Positions 26,147-34,370 of a stretch of DNA of 59,585 bases are shown here, one piece after another. Position numbers and translations under genes: made by a program. The DNA comes from SZAS-103 sp964449135 (GTDB taxonomy: Bacteria; Pseudomonadota; Gammaproteobacteria; Xanthomonadales; Xanthomonadaceae), in contig CAYUXZ010000012.1 of assembly GCA_964449135.1 (NCBI GenBank), positions 1-59,585 on the forward strand, given 5' to 3'. A model generated the notes under the pieces. That model had not been told where the DNA came from and searched no databases. It was given only the letters and a program-made list of their open reading frames with translations. Position 1 is the first letter of the stretch. Every line of letters begins with the position of its first letter.

Positions 26147-26196
26147 GCGCCAAAGGTCAGTGCCGGCCGGCCGCATAAAATTCCAGGGAGCCGCGG

Positions 26197-27123
26197 ATGT
26201 CGTCCAATACCCCCCGAACCATCGCCCTGATCGGCGCGCCCACGGACATCGGCGCGGGCGACCGCGGCGCCTCGATGGGGCCGGAGGCGCTGCGCGTGGC
26301 CGGGCTGGCCGAAGCACTGCGCGACCGCGGCTTGCATGTGATCGATCGCGGCAACCTGGTCGGCCCGTCCAATCCCTGGCTGCCGCCCGTGGACGGTTAC
26401 CGGCACCTCGACGAGGTCGTCGCGTGGAACCGGCTGGTGATGGGCGCGATGCACGACGAGCTCGAAAGCGGGCGTCTGCCGATCCTGCTCGGCGGCGACC
26501 ACTGCCTCGGCCTGGGTTCGATCACCGCAGTCGCGCGCTGGTGCCGCGAACGCGGCAAGACCCTGCGCATCCTCTGGCTGGACGCGCACGCGGATTTCAA
26601 CACCCACGAAGTCACGCCCTCGGGCAACATCCACGGCATGCCCGTCGCCTGCCTGTGCGGGATCGGCCCGCAGCCGCTCACGCACCTGGGCGGCGGCTCG
26701 CCGGCGATCACGCCGGGCATGATCCGCCAGATCGGCATCCGTTCGGTCGATCCGGGCGAGAAGAAGCTCGTGCACCAGTACGCGATCGACATCTACGACA
26801 TGCGCTACATCGACGAGATCGGCATGAAGCGCGCGATGGAGGAGGCGCTTGAGGGCGTGGATGCGAACACCCATCTGCACGTGAGCTTCGACGTGGATTT
26901 CCTCGACCCGACGATCGCGCCCGCGGTCGGCACCACCGTGCCCGGTGGCCCGAACTACCGCGAGGCGCAGCTGGTGATGGAGATGATCGCCGACACCGGC
27001 CTGATGGGCTCGCTGGACATCATGGAACTCAACCCGGCCTTCGACGAGCACAACCGCACCGCGAAACTCGCGGTGGATCTCGTCGAAAGCCTGTTCGGAA
27101 AGTCCACCTTGATGCGCGCGTGA
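26197..27123 (+). CDS. rocF: Arginase
   Basis: 308 residues. Hydrolyses L-arginine to ornithine and urea with a binuclear Mn centre. All metal-ligand motifs are present: GGDHCLGLGS (about 108-117), DAHADFNTHEVTPSGNIHG (about 129-147) and SFDVDFLDPTIAPAVG (about 230-245). Length is normal. Start ATG 26197 follows ccaggga. A small lipoprotein gene follows 43 bases downstream. Confidence 0.94.
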   Translation: MSSNTPRTIALIGAPTDIGAGDRGASMGPEALRVAGLAEALRDRGLHVIDRGNLVGPSNPWLPPVDGYRHLDEVVAWNRLVMGAMHDELESGRLPILLGGDHCLGLGSITAVARWCRERGKTLRILWLDAHADFNTHEVTPSGNIHGMPVACLCGIGPQPLTHLGGGSPAITPGMIRQIGIRSVDPGEKKLVHQYAIDIYDMRYIDEIGMKRAMEEALEGVDANTHLHVSFDVDFLDPTIAPAVGTTVPGGPNYREAQLVMEMIADTGLMGSLDIMELNPAFDEHNRTAKLAVDLVESLFGKSTLMRA

Positions 27124-27166
27124 AATCGTTCGTCGTTATCCAATCACTGACGCAGGAGCCGTTGCC

Positions 27167-27277
27167 ATGAAACGCTTGATCGCCTTGACCATGTTGTCGT
27201 TGTTCCTGATCGCGTTGGCCGGCTGCCACGCGCACACCAACCACGACGTCAAGCCGGTGGACAGTTCGGGCAGTTGA
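27167..27277 (+). CDS. Entericidin-like 36-residue lipoprotein
   Basis: 36 residues: MKRLIALTMLSLFLIALAGC signal with lipobox LAGC, then a 17-residue mature peptide HAHTNHDVKPVDSSGS. Preceded by aggag at 8-9 bases from the ATG. Size, lipobox and the short polar tail fit entericidin-type lipopeptides, but the tail is not diagnostic. Downstream of arginase in the same direction. Confidence 0.65.
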   Translation: MKRLIALTMLSLFLIALAGCHAHTNHDVKPVDSSGS

Positions 27278-27290
27278 TCGGTTTCATCCG

Positions 27291-27326
27291 GCAAAAAACG
27301 AAACGGGCCGGCAGCGAGCCGGCCCG
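27291..27326 (-). terminator. Rho-independent terminator of the lipoprotein gene at 27343
   Basis: A perfect 9-bp stem cgggccggc/gccggcccg (27304-27326) with loop agcga. Read on the minus strand it is followed by a run of six T (27293-27298), the correct orientation for the minus-strand lipoprotein gene. Confidence 0.8.
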
Positions 27327-27342
27327 TACTCGTGTCGTTCGA

Positions 27343-28239
27343 TCACCACGACGGATCGGGCACGAAGCCGCTAGGGAAGGCCTGCGGCGCAGTTTCGCGC
27401 GGCCAGCTCTGGGCGTAGTAGCGCGGCATGATCCCGCGCTCGACCAGCTGCTCGGCGGTGTCGTAGTAGAGCGAGGCCACCTGCTGCGGCGAGGAACTCA
27501 TGCGCTCGAAGGTCGTCTCCGAAGTCGGAGCGTATTCGCGCGCGCCGTGACCGGTGCCGATTTCCTGCTTCGCGAGGCTGTCCAGGCTTCCGCTGCCGTA
27601 GCTGTTCAACGCGCGGCTGTCCTTCGCGGCTTTTTCGCGGGCGTAGCCGCCGTAACCGGATGCCGTTCCGGCAGCTTGCTCTGCGGGCGCAGCAGCCGGC
27701 GCCGACTTGCGGGCTTCCGAATACGGGCCGTCGGAGCGCGACTCGTCGCGTTCGGCAACCGGCGGCGAATACGGCGGCACATACGCGGGTTCGACGGGGC
27801 GTTCGCGGAACACCGCCATGCCGATCACGCCGACGTTGTCGGGGCGGCCGGTGCGCGCGGCGTAGCTGTCCTCGAGCGCGGTGAACACGAACTGCGCGAC
27901 GTCGCTGTAGCTCTTGCGCCAGCCGGTGATTTCGGCGGATTCCCAGGGCGAGAGCACGTAGCCGGCCTGGTCGCTGCCGGCGGTCTGGCCGGTGACGGCG
28001 TTGACGCCGTCCACGCTCAGCACGACGAGCACGCGCTCGCCCGTGCGATTGGATAGCCGCACCGAATAACGATGGCCGGGTTCGCCGGCGATGTAGCAGC
28101 GGCCGTGGTGGTACCACGTCCGCAGGGTGGCGCCGGTGTCGCGATCGACGACGGTCATGTCCACCAGCGGCCGTGCTTCGCAAGCGGTGACGGACAGCGT
28201 GCACAACAGCACCAAGAACAGATTCATCAGCGTTTTCAT
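27343..28239 (-). CDS. Lipoprotein, unknown function
   Basis: 298 residues. Start ATG 28239 gives lipoprotein signal MNLFLVLLCTLSVTACE (lipobox VTAC) preceded by gaggtg. A beta-rich domain about 20-150 contains TWYHHGRCYIAGEPGHRYSV and VLSPWESAEITGWRKSYSDV. A disordered Ala/Ser/Gly-rich linker and a C-terminal segment (YYDTAEQLVERGIMPRYYAQ) follow. Family not firmly recognised. Confidence 0.72.
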   Translation of the reverse strand: MKTLMNLFLVLLCTLSVTACEARPLVDMTVVDRDTGATLRTWYHHGRCYIAGEPGHRYSVRLSNRTGERVLVVLSVDGVNAVTGQTAGSDQAGYVLSPWESAEITGWRKSYSDVAQFVFTALEDSYAARTGRPDNVGVIGMAVFRERPVEPAYVPPYSPPVAERDESRSDGPYSEARKSAPAAAPAEQAAGTASGYGGYAREKAAKDSRALNSYGSGSLDSLAKQEIGTGHGAREYAPTSETTFERMSSSPQQVASLYYDTAEQLVERGIMPRYYAQSWPRETAPQAFPSGFVPDPSW

Positions 28240-28322
28240 GGGACACCTCGGGGTTGGGTGATCCGTGCAACGCGAGTACTGCGCGAACGGGGTTAGCCGC
28301 CGTGGCCGGTTCACCGACCGGG

Positions 28323-28328
28323 TACAAT
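28323..28328 (+). promoter_or_regulatory. TACAAT -10 box of trpS
   Basis: TACAAT 29 bases before the trpS ATG. No strong -35 visible. Confidence 0.45.
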
Positions 28329-28356
28329 CCGCGATGCCTTCGCAATCCCCGTCCGC

Positions 28357-29643
28357 ATGACCCGCATCCTCACCGGCATCACCACGTCCGGCACGCCGCA
28401 CCTCGGCAATTACGTCGGTGCGATCCGCCCCGCGATCGCCGCGAGCCGCGCGCCGGGCGTGGAATCGTTCTATTTCCTCGCCGACTACCACGCGCTGATC
28501 AAGGTCGCCGAACCCGCCCGCGTGCAGCGTTCGACGGCCGAGATCGCGGCCGCGTGGCTGGCTTGCGGGCTCGATACCGATCGCACGTGGTTTTATCGCC
28601 AGTCCGACATCCCCGAGATCCCCGAGCTGACCTGGCTGCTGACTTGTGTCGCCGCGAAAGGCCTGCTCAACCGCGCGCACGCGTACAAGGCCGCGGTCGA
28701 TCGCAACGTGGAAGCGGGCGACGATCCGGACGCCGGCGTGACCGCGGGCCTATTCATGTATCCGGTGCTGATGGCCGCCGACATCCTGCTGTTCAACGCG
28801 AACCAGGTCCCCGTCGGCCGCGACCAGATCCAGCACATCGAAATGGCGCGCGATATCGGAGCCCGTTTCAATCACTTGTACGGCGAGCACTTCACACTGC
28901 CGGAGGCGGCGATCGAGGAACACGTCGCGACCTTGCCGGGCTTGGACGGCCGCAAGATGAGCAAGAGCTACGACAACACGATCCCGCTGTTCTGTCCGCG
29001 CGCCGAACTCAAGAAGCTGATCGCAGGCATCGTCACCGATTCGCGCGCGCCGGGCGAACCGAAGGACCCGGACAATTCGAATGTGTTCCAGCTCTACCAG
29101 GCTTTCGCGAGCGCGGACGAGACTGCGTCGATGCGCAAGGCGTTCGAAGAAGGCATCGGCTGGGGCGACGCGAAACAGAAACTGTTCGAGCGCATCGACG
29201 CCGAGATCGGGCCACTGCGCGAACGCTACGACGCGCTGATCGCGAATCCCGCGACGATCGAAGAGCACCTGCGCCGCGGCGCCGAGAAGGCGCGCGTGCT
29301 CGCGAAGCCGCTGCTTGCGAAGCTGCGCGAGGCCGTTGGGCTGCGCAATCTCGCTTCCACGTCTGCGAATGTCGCGCGCGAAAAACCGAAGGCGGCGCTC
29401 CCCGTGTTCAAACAGTACCGCGAGAGCGACGGCAAGTTCTATTTCAAGCTGATCGACGACGATGGGCGCGTGCTGCTGCAGAGCGAAGGCTTTGCCTCGC
29501 CGAAGGAAGCCGGCACGACGATCGCCGAGTTGAAGCAGGATGCCGACGCGATCATCCGCCATGCGGATCAGATCCGCGTGGCGGAAGGCGCCGATCGCGA
29601 TGCGGTCGCGGACGCGCTGCGTCGATTGCTCGAAGCGGGTTGA
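28357..29643 (+). CDS. trpS: Tryptophan--tRNA ligase
   Basis: 428 residues. Class I synthetase with the HIGH-equivalent GTPHLGNYVGA (about 12-22) and KMSKS in GRKMSKSYDNTIPL (about 200). It is about 90 residues longer than E. coli TrpS, with a C-terminal extension of YRESDGKFYFKLIDDDGRVL type, which is found in the longer proteobacterial form. A membrane-protein gene follows after 4 bases. Confidence 0.95.
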   Translation: MTRILTGITTSGTPHLGNYVGAIRPAIAASRAPGVESFYFLADYHALIKVAEPARVQRSTAEIAAAWLACGLDTDRTWFYRQSDIPEIPELTWLLTCVAAKGLLNRAHAYKAAVDRNVEAGDDPDAGVTAGLFMYPVLMAADILLFNANQVPVGRDQIQHIEMARDIGARFNHLYGEHFTLPEAAIEEHVATLPGLDGRKMSKSYDNTIPLFCPRAELKKLIAGIVTDSRAPGEPKDPDNSNVFQLYQAFASADETASMRKAFEEGIGWGDAKQKLFERIDAEIGPLRERYDALIANPATIEEHLRRGAEKARVLAKPLLAKLREAVGLRNLASTSANVAREKPKAALPVFKQYRESDGKFYFKLIDDDGRVLLQSEGFASPKEAGTTIAELKQDADAIIRHADQIRVAEGADRDAVADALRRLLEAG

Positions 29644-29647
29644 AGCG

Positions 29648-29938
29648 ATGCCCTTCCTCGCACTGATCCTGTTCGCGCCCTGGTTTGCGATTCTCGGTGC
29701 GCTGTTCTGGCTGTTCCCGCGCACACCGCGCACATCCGCACGCCGTGCTTTCGATGCGATTGCGCTGCTGTTCGCGGCCGCGGGCAGTTTCGTCGGGATG
29801 CGCTGGGCCTACCTCGGCGCGAGCACCGAGGTCGGGACGATGTGGAAGCAGATCCTCGCCGCGCTGGTCGCCTACGGCGTCTTCCTCGCGGTGATGACGC
29901 TCGCGCTGATCCTGCGCCCGCGCCTGCTGCGCGGCTGA
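29648..29938 (+). CDS. Small membrane protein, unknown function
   Basis: 96 residues with three hydrophobic segments (about 3-22, 34-50, 68-88; ILAALVAYGVFLAVMTLALI). ATG 4 bases after the trpS stop, so co-transcribed. Its stop codon abuts the convergent VOC gene. Confidence 0.7.
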   Translation: MPFLALILFAPWFAILGALFWLFPRTPRTSARRAFDAIALLFAAAGSFVGMRWAYLGASTEVGTMWKQILAALVAYGVFLAVMTLALILRPRLLRG

Positions 29939-30322
29939 TCAATCCCAGCTATTGAGGTGCGGGCCGAACTCGGGTCGCTGCTTGCGCACGACGCAGAAGC
30001 GGTGGCCGGTCGGCGCCTGCATTACCCACCAGCGCTTCACGAACGCCACGCGCGTCGCGCCCAGCGCTTCCAGGCGCGCGACCTCGGCGTCGAGGTCGTC
30101 GGTCTCGATGTCGAGGTGAATGCGTGCGTCGTGGTCCACGCGCTGCAGCAGCAGGAAAGGCTCGTCCGCGTCGGTCGCGAGCTCGGCATACTTTCCGTCG
30201 CCATCCTGGTCGGCCGATGCGACGGTGCGCCCGAGCGCGGCGCTCCAGAAGCGCGTCGCCTCGGCCAGATCATCGACCTTGCAGTCGAGCACGAACGCGC
30301 TGATACGGCTGTGGTGGGGCAT
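29939..30322 (-). CDS. VOC family (glyoxalase/dioxygenase-like) protein
   Basis: 127 residues with one vicinal-oxygen-chelate fold: RISAFVLDCKVDDLAEATRF, FLLLQRVDHDARIHLDIETD, LEALGATRVAF and PTGHRFCVV. Candidate metal ligands are the His of IHLDIE and the late Glu of RPEFG. Substrate unknown; the family includes glyoxalases and fosfomycin/bleomycin resistance proteins. Confidence 0.8.
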   Translation of the reverse strand: MPHHSRISAFVLDCKVDDLAEATRFWSAALGRTVASADQDGDGKYAELATDADEPFLLLQRVDHDARIHLDIETDDLDAEVARLEALGATRVAFVKRWWVMQAPTGHRFCVVRKQRPEFGPHLNSWD

Positions 30323-30347
30323 GGGGAAGCTCCTGCGGCGCAGCTTG

Positions 30348-30689
30348 TCAGCGGAATTCGGAGACGACCTCTATCAATCCGACGATGTGCTGGTTGAACT
30401 CTTCCAATTCCTCCGCAGGCACCCATAACTCGGCGTGCATCTTCGCGCCGACGACCTGCGGCTGGTAGCGGTCACAGAATGTTTTGTCGATTTGAAAACG
30501 AGTTACGTAGCCGACGCCGCTGTCACGGACATTCCAAGTGCTTGCGATCTGTATCGCGTAAGCCTCATTGAGCACTGGATAGAAGATCGGCTGCTCGGGC
30601 AGGCGCGGCGGAAATGCTTTCCAGCCCGAGGCTTCGATTAGCGCAAGTTCCTTCGGCCCGACCGGCCTCCAGAGCGTCACGGTTTCCAT
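30348..30689 (-). CDS. Conserved protein of the so-called ADP-ribosylation/crystallin J1 group
   Basis: 113 residues, METVTLWRPVGPKELALIEA at the start, APAFPPRLPEQPIFYP-like core (FPPRLPEQPIFYPVLN) and a C-terminal WVPAEELEEFNQHIVG. Small soluble proteins with this pattern are common in bacteria and are annotated by that misleading name without proven activity. It ends 25 bases before the VOC gene start, on the same strand, and lies just downstream of the E2 gene. Confidence 0.7.
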   Translation of the reverse strand: METVTLWRPVGPKELALIEASGWKAFPPRLPEQPIFYPVLNEAYAIQIASTWNVRDSGVGYVTRFQIDKTFCDRYQPQVVGAKMHAELWVPAEELEEFNQHIVGLIEVVSEFR

Positions 30690-30695
30690 TGAGAG

Positions 30696-32084
30696 TCAAT
30701 TCGGCTGCGCGAGATCGTCGAGCATCGCCCGCAGGAACCGCGCCGCCTCGCCGCCGGTGCAGGCGCGGTGGTCGAAGGTCAGCGACAGCGGGATCACCTT
30801 GTGCGAGGCGAAGCCGCCCATCACCGGCGTCATCTGGTGGCGGCCCTTGCCGGCGGCGACGATCGCCACGCACGGCGGCACCACGACCGGCGTCGCGTAG
30901 CGGCCGGCGAACATGCCGAAATTCGACAGCGAGATCGTGTAGCCGGACAGTTCGGACGCCGGGATGCTGCGGTCCTCGACCTGCGCGCGCAGGCGGTTCA
31001 CCGCTTCGCGCACGCCGCGCGCGTCGAGCATGTCGGCGTTGCGCAGCGCGGGCACGAACAGGCCGTCGTCGGTGTCCACCGCGATGCCGATGTCCACGTG
31101 CGGATGCAGCGTTCGGGTGAGCGCCTGCCCGTCGAACCACGCGTTGAGCGCGGGCACGGTCTTGCACGCGGCGACGATCGCGCGGATCAGGCGCACGGTG
31201 ATGTCGTTGCCGGGAGCCCAGGCATTGATGTCGGCATCGTCGCTGAGCGTGGTCGGCACGACCTTGCTGTGCGCGTCGGCCATCACCCGCGCCATGTTGC
31301 GGCGCACGCCCTTGAGCTGTTCGGGCTGGCCGCTGACGCTGACGCCCGGCGGCTGCGTGCGCATCGGTTTGCCGGAAGCGGACAGCGCGGTGCGCGCACC
31401 CTCACCCGGCGCGCGCTGCGCGCCGGCCTCTCCCGCACGCGGGAGAGGCGAAACAACACTCCCTCTCCCGCTTGCGGGAGAGGGTTGGGGTGAGGGTGGG
31501 GCTGCGCCCAGCACAGCGCTGCCGGAAGCGGCGGCGTTTTTCACATCGGCCATCGTGATCACGCCGTCGGCGCCGGTGGGCTGCACGCGCGCGAGATCGA
31601 CTTTCAGTTTCTTCGCGAGCGCGCGCACGGCGGGCACCGCCTTGACGCCGCCGATTGCAAGCGCGGTCTCGCTGCGCACGGCATCGGAGGTCTGCATCGC
31701 GCCGACCACGGTGCCGCTGTCCTCGCGCAGGATTTCGGTCTTCGTTTCCGGCTCGGCGGCCTTCGCCGGCGCGGGTTCGGCATGTCCGCCGCCGTGGTGG
31801 TGGCCAGTGTCCTGGCCTTCCGCGCGTTGCGGCAGCTTCGGATCGATCTCGAACTCGGCGAGCATCTTGCCGGTGACGATCACGTCGCCTGCACCGCCGG
31901 CGAGCTTGAGCACCTTGCCCGAAACTGGCGAGGGCACTTCGACGACGGCCTTCGCGGTCTCCATCGAAACCAGATTTTCGTCGAGCTTGATGACGTCGCC
32001 GACTTTCACGAACCATTCGACGATGGTCGCGTCGGGCAGGCCTTCGCCGAGGTCGGGCAGCAGGAAGGTTTTCGTGTCGGTCAT
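30696..32084 (-). CDS. Dihydrolipoamide acyltransferase (E2) of a 2-oxoacid dehydrogenase complex
   Basis: 462 residues. One lipoyl domain 1-80 with the lipoyl-Lys in VSMETAKAVVEVPSPVSG, a peripheral-subunit binding domain about 150-190 (VRALAKKLKVDLARVQPTGA) and the catalytic acyltransferase domain about 240-462. Start ATG 32084 begins the lipoyl domain (MTDTKTFLLPDLGEGLPDAT). Two oddities: the linker (about residues 195-229) is encoded by a hairpin-repeat pair (31397-31500), and the catalytic motif reads DHRACTGG where the family has HxxxDG, so the Asp is Thr. It transfers acyl groups from lipoate to CoA. Could be pyruvate- or branched-chain-specific; E3 is not in the window. Confidence 0.9.
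   Translation of the reverse strand: MTDTKTFLLPDLGEGLPDATIVEWFVKVGDVIKLDENLVSMETAKAVVEVPSPVSGKVLKLAGGAGDVIVTGKMLAEFEIDPKLPQRAEGQDTGHHHGGGHAEPAPAKAAEPETKTEILREDSGTVVGAMQTSDAVRSETALAIGGVKAVPAVRALAKKLKVDLARVQPTGADGVITMADVKNAAASGSAVLGAAPPSPQPSPASGRGSVVSPLPRAGEAGAQRAPGEGARTALSASGKPMRTQPPGVSVSGQPEQLKGVRRNMARVMADAHSKVVPTTLSDDADINAWAPGNDITVRLIRAIVAACKTVPALNAWFDGQALTRTLHPHVDIGIAVDTDDGLFVPALRNADMLDARGVREAVNRLRAQVEDRSIPASELSGYTISLSNFGMFAGRYATPVVVPPCVAIVAAGKGRHQMTPVMGGFASHKVIPLSLTFDHRACTGGEAARFLRAMLDDLAQPN
31397..31500. repeat. Inverted pair of hairpin-plus-tail repeats inside the E2 gene, tails outward
   Basis: Left half: tail caccctcaccc (31397-31407), a small palindrome ggcgcgc-gct-gcgcgcc, and hairpin cctctcccgc-ac-gcgggagagg (31427-31448). 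Right half: hairpin ccctctcccgc-tt-gcgggagaggg (31461-31484) and tail ttggggtgagggtggg (31485-31500). It is the same family as the repeats around the DUF559 gene. It stays open in the E2 frame and supplies the PSPQPSPASGRG / SPLPRAGEAG linker residues. Confidence 0.85.
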
Positions 32085-32134
32085 GTTCGATCCTGTGGTG
32101 TCTTGCATCGGTCATCGATTTCGGTGTCTGAACT

Positions 32135-32229
32135 CCCTCCCCTTCATCGAAGGGGAGGGTTGGGGAGGGGTTGTCGCGACCTGAAGAGGCGACCCCCTCC
32201 CGACCTCCCCCTGCTCGCAGGGGGAGGGG
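32135..32229. repeat. Inverted pair of hairpin-plus-tail repeats between E1 beta and E2, tails inward
   Basis: Hairpin ccctccccttc-atc-gaaggggaggg (32135-32159) with tail ttggggaggggttg (32160-32173), 19 bp of spacer, then the inverted tail ccccctcccga (32193-32203) and hairpin cctccccctgc-tc-gcagggggagg (32204-32227). The topology is that of the DUF559 unit but without the gene. It fills most of the 149-bp gap in the operon and could reduce read-through or protect upstream mRNA. Confidence 0.82.
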
Positions 32230-32233
32230 AAAG

Positions 32234-33214
32234 CTAACTCGCGGCCAGAGTGCGCTTCACCGCCGCGACGATCTTCTCGACGCTCGGCAGGTATTTCATC
32301 TCGAGGCGGAACAGCGGGATGTGTGTGTCGTAGCCGGTCACGCGCTGCACCGGCGCCTGCAATTCGTACAGGCATTCCTCGGCGACGCGCGCGGCGATCT
32401 CGGCACCGAAGCCCGCGGTCTTCGGGGCCTCGTGCACGATCACGCAGCGGCCGGTCTTCTGCACGGATTCCTTGATCGTGTCGAAGTCCAGCGGCGTGAG
32501 CGTGGCGACGTCGATGACCTCGGCGCGGATGCCGTCTTTCGCGAGCGCGTCGGCGGCTTCCAGCGTTTCCTTCACCTGCGCGCCCCAGGTCACGAGGGTG
32601 ACGTCGCTGCCGTCGCGCAGCACGAAGCACACGTCCAGCGGCAGCGCCTCGCCGTCGTCGGGCACTTCTTCCTTGTACTGGCGGTAGATGCGCTTGGGTT
32701 CCATGAAGATCACCGGATCCGGGTCGCGGATCGCGGCGAGCAGCAGGCCATAGGCGCGCTGCGGGGAACTCGGCAGCACGACGCGCAGGCCGGGGACGTT
32801 GGTGAAGATCGCCTCGTTCGCCTCGCTGTGGTGCTCGGGCGCGCGGATGCCGCCGCCCCAGGGCACGCGCAACACGAGCGGTGCGGTCAGGCGCCCGCGC
32901 GTGCGGTAGCGCATGCGCGCAGCGTGGCAGACCATGAAGTCGACCATCGGATACATGAAGCCGTCGAACTGCGCTTCGGCGACGGGCTTCATGCCCTGCG
33001 AGGCCATGCCGACGGTGAGGCCGGCGATGGTCGTTTCGTCGAGCGGCGTGTCAAGCACACGCTCGGGGCCGAAGGCCTGCTGCAGGCCGGCGGTCGCGCG
33101 GAACACGCCGCCGTTGACGCCGACGTCCTCGCCGAGCACGACGACGGATTCGTCGTGCTTCATCTCGTAGGCGAGGGCCTGGGTGATCGCTTCGATGAGC
33201 GTGATCGCGGCCAT
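32234..33214 (-). CDS. 2-oxoacid dehydrogenase E1 component, beta subunit
   Basis: 326 residues. Transketolase-like pyrimidine-binding domain (LGEDVGVNGGVFRATAGL, TPLDETTIAGLTVGMASQGM, APEHHSEANEAIFTNVPGL) and C-terminal transketolase domain. With E1 alpha it decarboxylates a 2-oxoacid using thiamine diphosphate and loads lipoate on E2. ATG 33214 overlaps the E1 alpha stop by one base (TGATG), so the two are coupled. Confidence 0.92.
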   Translation of the reverse strand: MAAITLIEAITQALAYEMKHDESVVVLGEDVGVNGGVFRATAGLQQAFGPERVLDTPLDETTIAGLTVGMASQGMKPVAEAQFDGFMYPMVDFMVCHAARMRYRTRGRLTAPLVLRVPWGGGIRAPEHHSEANEAIFTNVPGLRVVLPSSPQRAYGLLLAAIRDPDPVIFMEPKRIYRQYKEEVPDDGEALPLDVCFVLRDGSDVTLVTWGAQVKETLEAADALAKDGIRAEVIDVATLTPLDFDTIKESVQKTGRCVIVHEAPKTAGFGAEIAARVAEECLYELQAPVQRVTGYDTHIPLFRLEMKYLPSVEKIVAAVKRTLAAS

Positions 33215-34287
33215 CAGCGCTTCTCCCATCCGATGGCATCGGCACGTTGCGCGGCGAGATCCGCCGGCAGCTCCGCGTAGAGATAATCGAACATCGCCTC
33301 GACCGGTTGCACGGGTGTGTTGAGGTAGGCGTTGATCTCGACATCGACGCGCTTGGCGCAATCCTCCGACCAGGCCGTTTCCTGTGCCTCGTCCCAGAGT
33401 TTCTGCTTCGTCAGCCAGGTGCGCATGCGCGGGATCGGATCGCGCGTCCACGCGTCCTTGACCTCGGCCTCGCCGCGGTAGCGGCGCGCGTCGTCGGCGG
33501 TGGTGTGGTCGTGCAGGCGATAGGTGAGGAACTCGATCACGCTCGCGCCTTCGCCGGCGCGCGCGCGCTCGGTCGCGCGACGCATGCCTTCGAGCACCGC
33601 GAGCAGGTCGTTGCCGTCCACCTGCAGGCAGTGCAGGCCGCCGGCGATGCCTTTCTGCGCGAGCGTCTGCGCGCCGGTCTGCGCCGAACGCGGCACCGAG
33701 ATCGCCCAGCCGTTGTTGATCACGCACAGCACCAGCGGCGAGGTGTAGGCGCCGGCCGCGTTGAGCGCCGCGTAGAAATCCGATTTCGACGAACCGCCGT
33801 CGCCGCAGCACGACACCGCGATCCGCGGCTGCTTGCGCAGCTTGAACGACAGCGCCGCGCCCGAGGCCATCAGGCATTGCGTGGAGATCGGCACGCACCA
33901 GGGATAGTCCTGCTTCGGGCCGGAGAAATCGTTGCCGCGCTCGTCGCCGCCCCAGTACATCAGCACGTCGCGCGGCTGCACGCCGCGCATGAACTGCGCG
34001 CCGTACTCGCGGTAGCTCGGCGCGAACACGTCCTCGGGACGCATCGAGCCGCCGATGCCGACGTGCGTGGCCTCGTGGCCGAGGCAGGACGCGTAGGTGC
34101 CGAGCTTGCCGGTGCGCTGCAGCGCGATCGCCTTGGTGTCGAACACGCGCACGAACAGCATCTGCTTGAACAGCTCGACCAGCCGCGCGGTGTCCTTCGC
34201 GGCCGCGGGCAGCTCCTTGCCGACGGCCTTGCCGTCGGGGCCGATGTACTGGAGGTATTCGATCTGGAAACTTGCCGCGATGCTCAT
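33214..34287 (-). CDS. 2-oxoacid dehydrogenase E1 component, alpha subunit
   Basis: 357 residues. The thiamine diphosphate motif begins GDGGSSKSDFYAALN and ends CVINNGWAIS; RLHDHTTADDARRYR is the phosphorylation-loop region of the family. First gene of the alpha-beta-E2 operon. The single-lipoyl E2 and alpha2beta2 E1 are shared by branched-chain (bkd) and one type of pyruvate dehydrogenase; the neighbourhood of amino-acid catabolic genes slightly favours branched-chain acids. It is divergent from kynA. Confidence 0.9.
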   Translation of the reverse strand: MSIAASFQIEYLQYIGPDGKAVGKELPAAAKDTARLVELFKQMLFVRVFDTKAIALQRTGKLGTYASCLGHEATHVGIGGSMRPEDVFAPSYREYGAQFMRGVQPRDVLMYWGGDERGNDFSGPKQDYPWCVPISTQCLMASGAALSFKLRKQPRIAVSCCGDGGSSKSDFYAALNAAGAYTSPLVLCVINNGWAISVPRSAQTGAQTLAQKGIAGGLHCLQVDGNDLLAVLEGMRRATERARAGEGASVIEFLTYRLHDHTTADDARRYRGEAEVKDAWTRDPIPRMRTWLTKQKLWDEAQETAWSEDCAKRVDVEINAYLNTPVQPVEAMFDYLYAELPADLAAQRADAIGWEKR

Positions 34288-34346
34288 GCGTGGGCCCGGC
34301 GGAATGGGTCAGGGGGAGGCCGCCGCGTGGATGCGGCGACAGGCCG

Positions 34347-34352
34347 TACAAT
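34347..34352 (+). promoter_or_regulatory. TACAAT -10 box of kynA
   Basis: TACAAT 19 bases before the kynA ATG, giving a leader of roughly 12 nt that just holds the ggagggg ribosome site. Confidence 0.5.
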
Positions 34353-34370
34353 TGTCGCACGGAGGGGACG

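Noticed and set aside
31397..31500. Frameshift or pseudogenisation of the E2 gene by the repeat
   Set aside because: The frame stays open through the repeat and the downstream catalytic domain is intact in the same frame.
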